DNA from: Castor canadensis
Lineage: Eukaryota; Chordata; Mammalia; Rodentia; Castoridae
Reading direction: 5' to 3'
DNA: 64,000 nt
NCBI RefSeq assembly: GCF_047511655.1
Contig: NC_133396.1
Location: 128,349,490-128,413,489, forward strand
Below the pieces are notes generated by a model. It made no database searches and was not told the DNA's origin. It worked only from the letters and a program-made list of their open reading frames with translations. Numbering within the stretch: the first letter of the stretch is position 1; each line of letters opens with the position of its first letter. Both the position numbers and the translations under genes were made by a program. Positions 12,400 to 23,599 of the stretch are shown here, piece after piece.

Positions 12400-13000
12400 C
12401 TACTATAACACTTTCCTATAACTAACATTATGACAGTATACGTTACAAACCATGGTAAAAGAATAAAGTTTATGCTAAGTGTTCATACACAAGCAAACGA
12501 ATAACAAAGAATTACACAGAACACGAGGGAATATTGGAAGTGACAGATATTCTTAATACCTTCACTGTGGTGATGGCGTCACGTAGGTGTATGGCTTCAT
12601 CTGAACTCATCAAAATGCACAAACTGCACATATGAAATTATTTATGTATCAGTTACACCTCAATAAAGTTTTAATAAAAGACTCAAAATAAAAATACAAG
12701 GTCTAGAAAGGCTAAGAGTAAGAGAGTAGGCAAAGATAAACTAAGCCTATTGCAAAGAAAAGCAGCGGTAGCAATATTAATGCTAGGCAAGGTAGAACTT
12801 AAGGCAGAAAAAAGCACTCTGCAGGTGGAGTTATTTTTATTGCATATGATGAAAGAATACGATGAAGAAAAGATCATAAAATGGTGAAAATATAATAACG
12901 AAGTGATATGAACCAACATACTAGCCAAATATATAATATCGATTGATAGGTTTATAATGAGAAATGATAAAAATACAACTATAATTTGAGATTTTAATTT
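12400..13000 (+). mobile_element. Old L1 fragments: a 3' end at 12400-12690 and an ORF2 piece beyond
   Basis: The first part ends with the typical old L1 3' UTR wording (GTGGTGATGGCGTCACG, ATCAGTTACACCTCAATAAA) and an A-rich tail near 12,690. The following 300 bases resemble degraded ORF2 endonuclease-region sequence. There are no useful reading frames. Confidence 0.55.
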
Positions 13001-13339
13001 TTATTACCAATGACAGATTAAGCCAACAATATATAACGGTGTGGAATATTGATACAGTATAATTTGTAGCACAGAATGTTATTCCAGGTTTTATTTTCTA
13101 CAAGTAATGGCTACACGTTCGCATATATGATAATTAAGAAAGCCAGGTTATACAGAAAAATGTCATTAAACGTCATAAAGGAAAACATTTCACAGCCCAT
13201 ATGTTCTGTCCACAATTAAGCATGGATGGCGTATTTCCTTATTCCTCAATAGCCTCTAAAATAAACAAGTTCCTCACAAATAGGAATTTGAACAGAAAGA
13301 AAGGGGAGAGGGAAAGAAAAGAAAAAAAGAGACAATATA

Positions 13340-13500
13340 AAAACAGCGTGCTTTGTAGGCTATAAAAGTCTATGATACAAGGCCCTGAGTTCAAACCCAG
13401 TACTGCCAAAATAAATAAACAATAAATAAATAAAAATAAAGTGAAACTAGGGCCTCATATAAGCTAGGCAAACACACTACTACTGAGCTACACCAGCCCA
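13340..13500. repeat. tRNA-type SINE 3' half (+) and an ID-like SINE (-)
   Basis: AAGGCCCTGAGTTCAAACCC ends the first. CTAGGGCCTCATATAAGCTA and ACTGAGCTACACCAGCCC mark the second. Confidence 0.65.
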
Positions 13501-13979
13501 TAACTTGTCTTTTGTTTTATTGAAGAAAATCTTTTAGACCAGTCATCTACTTTTGTCACACATTCTGGGGCACACATACACATAAGTAAAAGTTAGTGAA
13601 AGGCAGACATTGAACATATGTCTGGAACTTTCTCCTATTGAATCTGACTCCTCCACACAATCTTTGTGCCATCGAAAACATTAATGATGAATTAACTGTT
13701 CATTAAACCATCTGTAAAGGAACAAAAAGCATTGATGCTGGGCCCTGGAGCCCGACTTGGTGATTATGTAGTACTAATCTATTTTGACTCGTTATTTAGG
13801 AAAGTGGCTGAGTAAGTCTGTGAGGACATCCCCTTTCACCCAATATTTGATTCCTGGGTATTAAAAGAATGTTCCACTATTAGCCTCAAAATTTTCTGAC
13901 AGTCATTCTGTAATTTTTGATGTTGCACTTTGATACTTATTCATGCATAGTGACATCTGTGTTATACTAGAACATGGCA

Positions 13980-14840
13980 GAAGTACAAGAAAGGAAAATT
14001 ATAATTTGATCTCATGAACAGAGATGAAATATCTCAAATTAAAGCAGGTAGATTAAAGATTGCAATTATAAAACAAAACCATAAGAGTACTAGAAGAAAA
14101 AACATAAAAATAAATATTTTTTTACCCTTAAGCATGACCCAGAATCTAAGAAAAAAGATTGTTAGATTTAACTGTGTCAGAAAAAATATCTTGCAGAGAA
14201 ACTAAAGCAGATACCTTAAAGCAACTGAGGCCAATAGGAAAAGGGGAACAGGTACTAGAGAAAAGGTTAGATCAAAAAGAATTAACCTAGAAGGTAACAC
14301 CCATGCACAGGAAATCAATGTGAGTCAATGCCCTGTATAGCTATCCTTATCTCAACCAGCAAAACCCCTTGTTCCTTACTATTATTGCTTATACTCTCTC
14401 TACAACAAAATTAGAGATAAGGGCAAAATAGTTTCTGCTGGGTATTGAGGGGGGGAGAGGGAGGGGGCGGAGTGGGTGGTAAGGGAGGGGGTGGGGGCAG
14501 GGGGGAGAAATGACCCAAGCCTTGTATGCACATATGAATAATAAAAGAAAAATGAAAAAAATAAATAAAAAATAAAAAATAAAAGAAAAATGAAAAAAAA
14601 AAGAAAAAAGAAAAAATATCTTGAATTCTGTATAGTAAAAGATACCATTCATAAAATTAAAAGATGACCAATCATCTTTTAAACCAAAGAGTTTATTACT
14701 TAGTTTGGATAAAACTTCTATGAATCAGAGAGAAAATTGAGTTCCATAGAATAGCAAAGAACACCAACAGGCATTTCACAGAAGAAATATAAATATATAA
14801 TTTAAACATACTAATTATTTATACCATCACAACTAACCTT
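13980..14840 (+). mobile_element. Old L1 fragment interrupted by the 415-bp young L1
   Basis: A-rich, L1M-like sequence lies on both sides of the young insertion (13,990-14,193 and 14,624-14,830). It is degraded and the assignment is tentative. Confidence 0.4.
14194..14608 (+). mobile_element. Young L1, very short 3' end (415 bp) with A-rich tail
   Basis: This is the same 3' UTR as the two minus-strand copies, here in plus orientation with the G-rich block at about 14447-14505 and an A-rich tail. The duplication AGAAAAAATATCTTG lies at 14179-14193 and 14609-14623. It contains only non-coding 3' sequence and a few last bases of ORF2. Confidence 0.9.
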
Positions 14841-15044
14841 TGCTCGTTTCCTGTGGACAAAACCTCTACTTGTTCTTCTACATCCTTTTCAGTTTCTCTT
14901 GCAGGTTCTTCCACCTGATTCGTACAGAACCTCAGCCTTAGCCTTCTCCCTCTCATTCCATGCTTTTGCCATTAGTGTGTCTACCCCTTCCCATAGTTCT
15001 AACTGTGCTGAGGAAATCCTGCTTGTTCTTTAAGGATGATGACT

Positions 15045-15180
15045 ACTAGGTGTATTACTGACTATGTGTCAGATACTCTTCTAAGTGTTTTATCTTTTTT
15101 AACTCATGCTGATAAGAAAACAAGGGCACAGGGCATTTAAGTAACATGCTCAAGTTACAGTGACAGAGCCAGAGTTGTGT
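15045..15180 (-). repeat. Probable MIR/L2 fragment, antisense
   Basis: CTATGTGTCAGATACTCTTC, AACTCATGCTGATAAG and AACATGCTCAAGTTACAGTG follow the antisense order of MIR-type elements. Confidence 0.45.
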
Positions 15181-15715
15181 TTACACATAAAAAAATCAGT
15201 TTGAAAAGTTTTCTCATATTTTCTTTAGCAATGAGTTAATTCATCACTGTATTACCAAGACAGTCTGACTTAAATAACCGGGGGAGAAATTAATAAGTTG
15301 CATATTGTGGAAAAAGAGGTCTGTCTCCACATTTCCATTGTGAGTTCCTCAAGGATAAAATTTCTACTTTTCTCAATTTTGGAACAGCATCTCCCAGGAC
15401 AATATCTGGTGTTCAGTACAATTACAGAACAGAGTATAAAAAAGTGCTCAGATGACGAGAGTATCATCACAAATTTATAGAAGTAAAGAATGCATTTGTC
15501 TATCAGTAGAAGAATAATCGACAAGTTAAATTTAAAAACCTTCTTTTTAATTTACACTGGAAATGTGTATGTGGCTATTTGCTGCTGAATCAGTTGATCA
15601 GGGATCTAGGCCTTTCTGTCTTACCCTCCCTGTTGTGGTGTGTTGGCTCGTGGCTCAAAGGTGGCTGCTGCTGCTTTTGTAGTTTTACTCCAGTTACAGG
15701 AAGGAACAGGGCGTA

Positions 15716-16083
15716 TGTTAACCTTTTCACCACTGCGCCAAAATACCCAAGCAAACTAGCTTGAGGAAAGAAAGTTATTTTGGCTCATGGCTTTAGAGGT
15801 TTCAGTCCATCATAGTGGGGAAGGAGTAGAACTTATTATATCACAGCAGCAGGAAGCAGAGACGGAGTGTGTCTGCACTAACAGGCTCTCTCCTTTCCCC
15901 CTTTTAGTCCATCCAGGGCCCTCAGCTATGAGACGGTGCCACCCACATTCAGAGAGGGTCTTGCCTCTTCGTTAATTACATCTGTAAACACCCTCGGGAA
16001 CACAGCCAGAGCTGTACTTTACTGATCTCCGAGGTGCTTCTCAATCAAATCAAGTTGACAACCAAGATTAACCATCATAAGCT
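15716..16083 (-). mobile_element. 3' LTR of a MaLR element
   Basis: It starts TGTTAACCTTTTCACCAC and contains TATTTTGGCTCATGGCTTTA and TTTCAGTCCATCATAGTGGG, as in antisense rodent MaLR LTRs. It resembles the LTR at 17774-19133 over its length. It borders the internal region on its right. Confidence 0.8.
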
Positions 16084-17773
16084 CATCCCTTGTCAATTTG
16101 ACATTTAAACACATCTCCTGAAGCCGTCACATTCTCATCCTTGGCCCCCAGAAGGCTCCTTTCTAATTCATAATGCAAAATATATTCAGTCCATCTCTAA
16201 GAGTCCCCATGGTCTTAACAGTTTCAGCATTGTTCAAAAGTCCAAAGTGTCTTCTGAGATTCAACACAAACTGCTATCTATGAACCTCTGTAAAAAATCA
16301 AAAATAAGTTTTATACTTCTAAGATGCAATGGCACAGAGTAAACATTTTGATTTTGGTAGAGAATGGGGGAATACCATGGAAGGATCAGCCTAAACCAAG
16401 ACTGAAACCCAGCAGGGCAAACGTTAAATTCTGTAGCTTCGTGTTGAACATCTGGGCATGCTTTGACATGAGGTGACTTCTAAAGGGCCTGGAAAGGTCT
16501 ACACTACTGCCTTGCAAGTTGTAGCCTGCATGGGCTCTCTCTTAGGCTGTTTCTGTCACTACCTGTAGTTTTTCTTGGGAGATATTCAGCTGTTCCTGGC
16601 ATCTCTAACTTCTGGGGTCTCCACTGCCACTTTGACTTCACTTACTGTTTTATGCATTGCCCTCTCAGGGGCAACTTGTAGGGGTCGTAACTGTGCCGCA
16701 TGTTGTCTGGCCTCTCATGCTTTCTTTTGAAGTCTGGGTGGAAGCCTCCATAAGGTGTAACTCTTACATTCTGTATGCCTGCACGATCAGTATCGTGTGG
16801 ATGATGCCAAAATCTGTTGCCAGCTTCAGCAATGGCCAGGCCCCATGGATTGTGGCTGCAGAGGCTCTGCGTGCTAAATGGTTAAGTGCAGGGAAATACT
16901 CCAGGCCACTCTATGTGAGCAGAATGCCCTGCTCTTCTCAAAGCAGAGTCTTCCCAGCCGGATTCCAGTGGCTCCCACCTAGAATTCTAGCTACTTGGGA
17001 GGCTGAGATTGGGAGGATAGCAATTTGAGGCCTGCCCAGGCAAGTAGTTTGTGAAACCCCCATCTCCAAAACAACCAAAACAAAATGGGCTGGAGGTTTG
17101 GCTCAACTGGCAGAGTATCTGTTTTACAAGTGTGAAGCCCTGAGTTCAAACCCCAGTCCCACAACAACAAAAAAGTCTTTTAAATGTGTTAAAAATGTGT
17201 AAAGATTTTCCTACAATAGAGGGGATCTGGATGACTTCTGAGATGCCTTCTTTTGTCCTAATGACGTCTTTTTAATGCCCCTATCCTCGTTAGCAGTCAA
17301 CCTCCATTGGCTTTATTCCTGCAAACTATAAGCTTTCAAATCTTTCTGCTCTGTCTTTTGCTCGAAATTCTCACAGTAAACCTGGCTAAAAGCAGTCAGC
17401 AATATACCATGCCACAGTGTGAATGCAGGCTGCCTTGACATTTCCCCACCAGAATAACTAGTCTGTCACCTTTAAGCTTAGCCTTATATACAATCTCGGG
17501 GCACAGACAAAATGTAAACAAGTTCCTTGCCCAGTGTGACATGCATGGCCTCTGAAGCTTCCTGAGCACAGCCTCTACAGTCCTCATTCCTTTCATCGTT
17601 TCAGTCATCTGAGCTCCCACCAGAATAGCCCAGTAAGCTTTGCTTATCTCATTCTTGGGTTTCTCTAGCCCATATTCCAAGCTTCCAAATTCCTCCCATT
17701 AGCTAGTTCCAAAGGCTTCCCAATCACATTGTTAGGTAGTGACAATAACTCACATCTCTGGTACCAATTTTTT
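16084..17773 (-). mobile_element. Internal region of a MaLR element
   Basis: The text matches antisense MaLR internal sequence: TAATGCAAAATATATTCAGTCC, TGTTCAAAAGTCCAAAGTGTC, GACTGAAACCCAGCAGGGCA, and at the far end CTGGTACCAATTTT next to the 5' LTR, where the primer-binding region lies. A dimeric SINE is inserted at 16958-17172. Reading frames inside are short and broken. Confidence 0.8.
16958..17172 (+). repeat. Dimeric SINE nested in the MaLR internal region
   Basis: The left half has TTCTAGCTACTTGGGAGGCT and the right half TGAAGCCCTGAGTTCAAACC, ending ACAACAACAAA. It interrupts the antisense MaLR sequence, which dates it as younger than that element. Confidence 0.85.
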
Positions 17774-18010
17774 TTGTGTTAGCTTTGTCATTGCTGTGAC
17801 AAAATACCTGAGCAAAATAACTTAAGGGAAGAAAGATGTATTTTGGCTCATAGTTTTAGAGGCTTCAGTCCATTGTGGCAGGAGAGTGTGGCAGAGCAGA
17901 GCAACTCAGATCATGGCATCTAGGAAACAGGAGTATGCCAGGGCTAGCAGGCCATCTCCTTTTCCTCCTTTATTCCATCCAGGCCCTCAGACTATGGCAT
18001 TGGTGCTGCC

Positions 18011-18998
18011 TGAGCAAGCTATTGTCTCTTGCTCCTTTGTTGGAGTGAGCTTTCTCTTGCTCCTGGTTATTACTGAACCTAACTGGGCTTAACTGGGAGC
18101 GACTGGAGATTCAGAAAAGGCACAGGATAGACAGACAGACAGAAAGTGGGATCAGGTGTGTTGGGCACTCAGATGGAGACACCCAACCCTCATTGTTTCT
18201 TTTCTCTATCTTTATTCTTACTCTCTGCAGTTCTTTAAAACCTTGCTTCTAAAGTCTTCTTTAAAACCTTGCTCAAAACCTCTTTCCTTAGACTTGCTCT
18301 TTCCCATGTTTTCTCTTAGCTGTTAATCTCTCTTAAAGTCTTTGCCCCAAGGCTTGCACTGTCCCATCTCTCTTTAGCTTTCTTAAAGTCTCAGTGCTCA
18401 GACTTCAAACAGCAGCCTCATCTAAAAACTGCATTAGCATAGCTCTTAGAGTCTCAGTCCTTAGACTCGCACTGTCCCATGTTCCTTTGGCTTTTCTTCA
18501 GCTTAGCTTTTCTAAGGCCTATGTTAAAGTTCTCGGTGCAGACTTTCTATCAACCCCTCTTTAGCATTCCCCTTTAGCAATTCTTTTCCCTTCAGCAATC
18601 TTTTCCCTTCAGCAATCTTTTCCCTTCAGCAATCTTTTCCCTTCAGCAATCTTTTCCCTTCCAAAAGCCTCCCACACAAAAACGCCAAAGCCAAAAGCCC
18701 AAAGCAAAAGGCAAAAGCTTCAAGCAAAGGCTTGATGTCCTCCTTCAGCAGGCCTCTTATACCCAGTGGTAAACAGGGTGGAGCAGAGGCTCTTGGGGAG
18801 GGGCATGACATTGTAGCAGGAGAAACCTGCATTCCTGCTTCTCTGAACACAAACAATTTAGGAGACATAGCTGTTCTGCTTTTCCCTGTTTCTTGGCCAG
18901 GGCTGTGCCAATCTCAGCCTATAGATAAAAGCAATTAAGCTGCATCTTGCCTTGCTTAGGTCCAGTTCTCATAGGCTTTTCATAATCTTCTCTCCACA
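18011..18998 (-). mobile_element. ERVK-like solo LTR nested in the MaLR LTR
   Basis: The 988-bp insert begins TG and ends CA and is flanked by related six-base sequences, GCTGCC and GTTACC, fitting the 6-bp duplications of ERVK-type elements. On the minus strand a TATAAGA box (18761-18755) precedes a repetitive R-like region with 17-bp tandem units. Only one LTR is present, as after recombination between the two LTRs. No coding region remains. Confidence 0.75.
18577..18660 (+). repeat. Tandem repeat of a 17-bp unit inside the ERVK-like LTR
   Basis: AGCAATCTTTTCCCTTC recurs about five times, the first copy with one extra base. A looser array of AAAGTCT / GACTTGCACTGTCCCAT units lies just to its left (about 18,230-18,540). 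Confidence 0.9.
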
Positions 18999-20219
18999 GT
19001 TACCCACATTCAGACAGAGTCTTAGTAAATCAACTCTGGAAACACTCTCACAAGCAAGTCCAGAGGTATGCTTTACTAATCTCCTAGGCATTTCTAAATC
19101 CAATCAAGTTTATAATCAAGATAGCCATTAAGGGGGGGCGATTTAACCAATGTACAATGTAAGGCTATTCAGAATTGTCACAATGAATCCCCCCCCACAG
19201 CAAATATATCCTAATAAAAAATAGGAAAAATATTTTTAAAAAGAAAAGCATTAATATAAAAATAATGCTAAAAAAGAGATAACCATCACAGAGGAAAGGG
19301 CAATGAAAGTGGAATCTCTTTTTTTATTATCAAGAATGCAAAAAAAAGATAAAATTTTTTAAAAAATGAAATCTTTTTGCAGAATCTCAACAGATATCTA
19401 TTTCTCTTTCACTTTCTATAACTGAGTTATTTATCTACATACACCTGCAAAGGAGATTGAGAAAAATGAATGTATAGCTTTACTAATCTCTATGGAGATT
19501 ATAAACAGAATAAGTGTTAGGTTAAAAATCAGTCTACCACAATGAAAATAATAATTACCAAAAAAATGTAAATTTCTTATGTTGATCCAATCACAAATCT
19601 TAAAAATTTAAAACTGAGAAAGAAAACCAACAAAGCAAAGTAGCAAATGGCTATTCCACTTAGAAACAAAGCTAAAACCAAGGAATTGAGAGGTGGCTAG
19701 TATGACCTCCATGGTATTGGGACTGAAGTTAGACAAATCAGTATAAGCTCCTGTTTAGTCTAACACATACATACAGATATAGATAAAGGTATACACATGG
19801 GCTTCTCGATACGCTTCAGTTTCCTAGTTCTATCTGTTAAGTCTAGAAGCAGTGCCATTCCAATAGTAAAGAGCACACTTGTATTAGATCTTGGTCCCTA
19901 AATACCACACCCCAATAAAAGGAACCAAAACTCAAGTAAAAAAATATGAATGACTGTAAGAATGGGAAAATGCCAGTGGTCCTGGAACATCACTTAGTGT
20001 CAAAAAGCAGGGAATGCTCAGAAGACAAAATTATGGGGCTATGTCAAAGGGACTCAAAAACCAACTGATGAAGCTGCAACAATCTAAGCAATAAAGTAAA
20101 TAATGCAGTATTGAATTATAACCCAAATCATCATATATCAATGAATCAAATGATTGAATAAATAAATGGAAGAATTCCAAATAAGATAGACAGGTATTTC
20201 CTCCTCCAAGAAGTGAAGC

Positions 20220-21262
20220 CAAATCTTACTTTGAGTAACTTGGTTCCACAGATTAGAGTATAAAAGGAAAAAAAACAGTAACTTTGCAATTGAGGGATTT
20301 GACAGACACTCTTCTTATCAGATGATCAAGGTTAATTGACCAGCAGCAAGTCATGTCAATATAACATGTCCTCTGATATGATGCAATGAGAAGGGTGATT
20401 CACTTCTGTGGCATTCTCTGCAAAACGTCTACAGACTCCACCTACTCATGAGAAAATCAAAATTGAGAAACACTATAAAATACTTAACTGCCATTATTCA
20501 AAATTGTGATGGTCATAGAAAATAAGGAAAGAGTAAGAAATTATTACAGACCAGAGAGGAATAGGGAGACAAGCCAATCCCATGTGATACAATCTCCTCT
20601 TTTGGATCCTGGAACAGGAAAAGGACAGTAGTGGGAAAACAGGTGAAAAATTGTTCTGGGTGGATATGACATTGTCCCCCAAAAAAGGCTCATCTGTAGA
20701 AGGCTTGGTTCTCAGCTGGTGGAACTACGTGAGGGCGATTAGACCATGGGGGTGTTAACCTCATCAGTTAACCCACTGATGAAGTCGTAGCTGAGTGGAG
20801 TATTAGGAGGTGGGGCCTAGTTGATGGGAGCATGTCACTCGGGGTTGCCTTTGAAATTATATCATGTCCTCAGACCTCTCTTCTCTTTCTCTCTCCTTTC
20901 TGGCCACCATTCAGAGGGTAGCTTTGTTGCAGCCATGATGTTCGGCCTCATTTCAGGCTTAAAACACTGGAGTCAAGTGATTATGGACTGAAACTGTGAG
21001 GCAAAATAAAACTTTCCTCTTTGTTTTCATCAGATATTTTGCCACAGCAATGAAAAACTGACTAACACAAATATGAATAGACTCTGCAGTTTAGTTAATA
21101 GTAATGTTCCGATGTCAATGTCCCAGTTTTGATAAATACACCATAATTATGAATCTTGTTGACATAGGGGAGGCTGACTGTACATGCATAAGAACTTCCT
21201 AGATTATCTTTGCAACTTTTCTGCAAGTCTAAAATTATTCCAAAATTAAAATTTCATTAAAA
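20220..21262 (+). mobile_element. Old L1 (L1M-like) 3' UTR split by a MaLR LTR
   Basis: The left part (20220-20660) has the ACAATCTCCTCTTTTGGATCCTGGAACAGG type of L1M 3' UTR. The right part (21070-21262) continues with CCCAGTTTTGATAAATACACC and ends in AAAATTTCATTAAAAAG. The MaLR LTR at 20661-21069 separates the halves. Confidence 0.6.
20661..21069 (+). mobile_element. MaLR LTR inserted in an old L1
   Basis: It starts TGGATATGACATTGTCCCCC, contains GGTGGGGCCTAGTTGATGGG and TTTGCCACAGCAATGAAAAAC, and ends GACTAACACA. This is the full outline of an MST/THE1-type LTR of about 410 bp in sense orientation. Confidence 0.8.
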
Positions 21263-21437
21263 AGAAATCACTTAGGCTAATTGGATTCTGAGGTAAATTG
21301 TTTAAAACTTTGAATAAATTTAATTTTCACATTTTATATAATTTTATCATGAAAAAAATGGAACGCTACATAATTCAACTTATTAAGCATATATAGTCTT
21401 GGTAAAAATAACACATATACATATTCAAAAGGAAGAT

Positions 21438-21790
21438 GAGAGCCAGGGATGGTGGCATACATTTATAATCCCAGTACTTGGGAGGCTGAGGTAGGAAGAT
21501 TCTGAGTTTAAGGCCAGCCTGGGCTACATGGCAAGACTCTGTCTTTAAGAAAAGGTGGGGCAGGGTGTGGCTCCAGTGGTGGAGAATCTGCTTTGCAAGC
21601 ATGAGGCCCTGAATTCAAACCCCAGTACCGCCAAAGCAAAAAGGCAAGATAACAGTAGTAAATGAAACATGAAATACTCCATGCCAGATGCTATTCTATG
21701 TTCTTTGTTTTGGGGGTACTGGGGTTTGAACTCAGGGCCTCACACTTGCTAGGCAAGCACTCCTACCACTTGAGCCACTCCACCAGTCCG
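21438..21790. repeat. B1 (+), tRNA-type SINE (+) and tRNA-type SINE (-)
   Basis: B1 lies at 21438-21560 (CTGAGGTAGGAAGATTCTGA). The tRNA type in sense is at 21563-21650 (GAGGCCCTGAATTCAAACCC). The antisense copy is at 21705-21790 (GGGGTTTGAACTCAGGGCCT). Confidence 0.85.
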
Positions 21791-21799
21791 TGACTCTAA

Positions 21800-21970
21800 A
21801 TTCTTCATGTTAATTAACTCCTTTCATTCTCGTAACAACCCTGTGAAGGAATTCAATACTACCATATTAAAGATAAGGAAACTAAGATACAAATTTAAGT
21901 TGCCCAAGATTACCAAAGTGAGAAGTAGAAGAGGACAGACTCCAGCACCCATCTATTGCACTGTGTATTG
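21800..21970 (-). repeat. MIR element, antisense
   Basis: It shows CTCGTAACAACCCTGTGAAG, then AGATAAGGAAACTAAGATAC and TTGCCCAAGATTACCAAAG, the complement of the MIR core and tail. Confidence 0.75.
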
Positions 21971-22569
21971 TCATAAGATAGAATTTAGAATTACATGTAA
22001 GCATAACATCACAAAAGACATTTCTCTCAATGTGACAGACACCCCAATCTCTCTTTCTACCTATTACTATAGTTTGTGTTCCTCTAAAAGTTGACTCTGA
22101 GGTCACAATTTAGATACAGGTAGTTTATTTGGGAGATGATCCCTGCAGCATGATAAGAGAGTGAGGAAGTAAACAGACTGCAAAGAAGCTACTAAAGTTT
22201 GCTTTCATAAGCTGATCAACCATTTGGAGCAAATGGGGCTCAATTCTGCTGGGGAGCCTCTGAGGGCCTGCATAAAATATGTCTTAAAATTAAACTATCA
22301 ATTTTTCCCCTCCTCCAGTCCCTTACTAAGTGAAGATGGTTCCAAAAGCATGAAATCCTGGGAAATATTTGTATGGAGTACACTTCAGTGCTAGAGAATG
22401 CCCTCAGGTAGAGATACAAGAAGTAACTGTTGTGTATAGCAACTGACTTGCAAATGCTCTTGGAAGGACCAAGTGGTTCTGGGTTGGACAGCGACACAGT
22501 TGGCTACAGAAACAGACCATGATTTGTTTATTGTGGAAATGTGTTGAATTTAAAATGCTTATTAGGATT

Positions 22570-22683
22570 GGGAGTAGGATTGTACACCTGTAATCCCAAC
22601 ACTCAGGGGGCAGAGGCAGGAGGATTGCAAGTTCAAGGCTAGCATGGGCTACATAGTGAGACCCTGTCTCAAAAAAAAAAAAG
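22570..22683 (+). repeat. B1-like SINE
   Basis: ACACCTGTAATCCCAACACT, GGAGGATTGCAAGTTCAAGG and ACATAGTGAGACCCTGTCTC precede an A-tail that abuts the MLT1-like LTR at 22695. Confidence 0.9.
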
Positions 22684-22694
22684 AAAAAGCTTTC

Positions 22695-22980
22695 TGATAC
22701 GGACTGAATCACTGAGTCACATTCCCCTTAAATTTATATGTTGAGGTCTTAATCTCCACTGTGATTATATTTGGAGATAGGGCTTTTAAGGAGGTAATTA
22801 TTGTTGAATGATGTCATAAGGGTAAAAAAAATCCAAATGCAGTAGAACTGGTGTCCTTCTAAGGAGGTTTGCAATCTGCAAACCAGGTAGAGAGCTGAAT
22901 CAGAAATTGAATCTGCCAGTACCTGTAGCCTGGGAGCCGTGAGAGATAAATTTCTGTTGTTTGAACCACACAGTCCAGTA
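22695..22980 (+). mobile_element. MaLR (MLT1-like) LTR
   Basis: It starts TGATACGGACTGAATC, followed by ATATGTTGAGGTCTTAATC, TATTTGGAGATAGGGC and AATTTCTGTTGTTTGAACCAC. This is the sense order of MLT1-type LTRs, with a central deletion. Confidence 0.7.
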
Positions 22981-23377
22981 GGCTGAGCAGACTACTAGAC
23001 TCACTTTCTCAGAGTGTTTTGTAGCTGGGTGAACAGTAAAGAGGATTGGTTATGATGGCCAGTGATATGGGAACTGGAAGTCTTTGGGTGGGAACTTTGA
23101 GAAAGCTTTTACAAAGGACAGACTCAGCAAGCTCCTTCTAGCTCATTCCTTGTCCTCCAGGAGCAGCACCCATCATGAGGGGACAGGCCTAAGAATAATA
23201 TCCTGTGTGTTGAGAGGCAACAGCAAGGAAAGATGGAAAGTGTGGGTAGCTGGTGATATCAGTGGACTATCATACTAGCCCTGGATGGGCTATAGAACAA
23301 TAGGTGGCAGATAGCGGGACTCGCTATCTCAGCTTTCCTACTATGTGAACTAAGTTTACATTTGTTAAAGACTGCTT

Positions 23378-23592
23378 GCCAGGCACTGGTGGCTCATGCC
23401 TATAATCCTAGCTACTCAGGAAGCAGAGATAAAAAAGATCTTGGTTGGAAACTAACCCTGGAAATAGTGTGGAGACCCTATCTTGGAAACACCCAAATCA
23501 AAAGAGCCAGTGGTAGAGCTCCTGCATAGCAATTGTGAGGCCCTGAGTTCAAACCCCAGTACTGTCCCCTCCCCCCACCCCCCCTCAAAAAA
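23378..23592 (+). repeat. Dimeric SINE
   Basis: GGCACTGGTGGCTCATGCCT starts the left half. The right half has GAGGCCCTGAGTTCAAACCC and ends in a C-rich tail. Confidence 0.85.
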
Positions 23593-23599
23593 GAAGGTG

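Larger units (their letters stand above)
17774..19133 (-). mobile_element. 5' LTR of the MaLR element, split by an ERVK-like LTR
   Basis: The LTR pieces are 17774-18010 and 19005-19133. They rejoin at GGTGCTGCC/CACATTCAG, which lines up with GGTGCCACCCACATTCAG in the partner LTR near 15,940. The pair of LTRs plus internal region gives a full element of about 2.4 kb before insertions. Confidence 0.8.

Noticed and set aside
16657-17028. 123-codon open frame on the plus strand
   Set aside because: It lies antisense in MaLR internal sequence and runs into a SINE.
18577-18660. Possible CRISPR-like array of short repeats
   Set aside because: The units are directly adjacent without spacers and lie inside an LTR of a mammalian genome.
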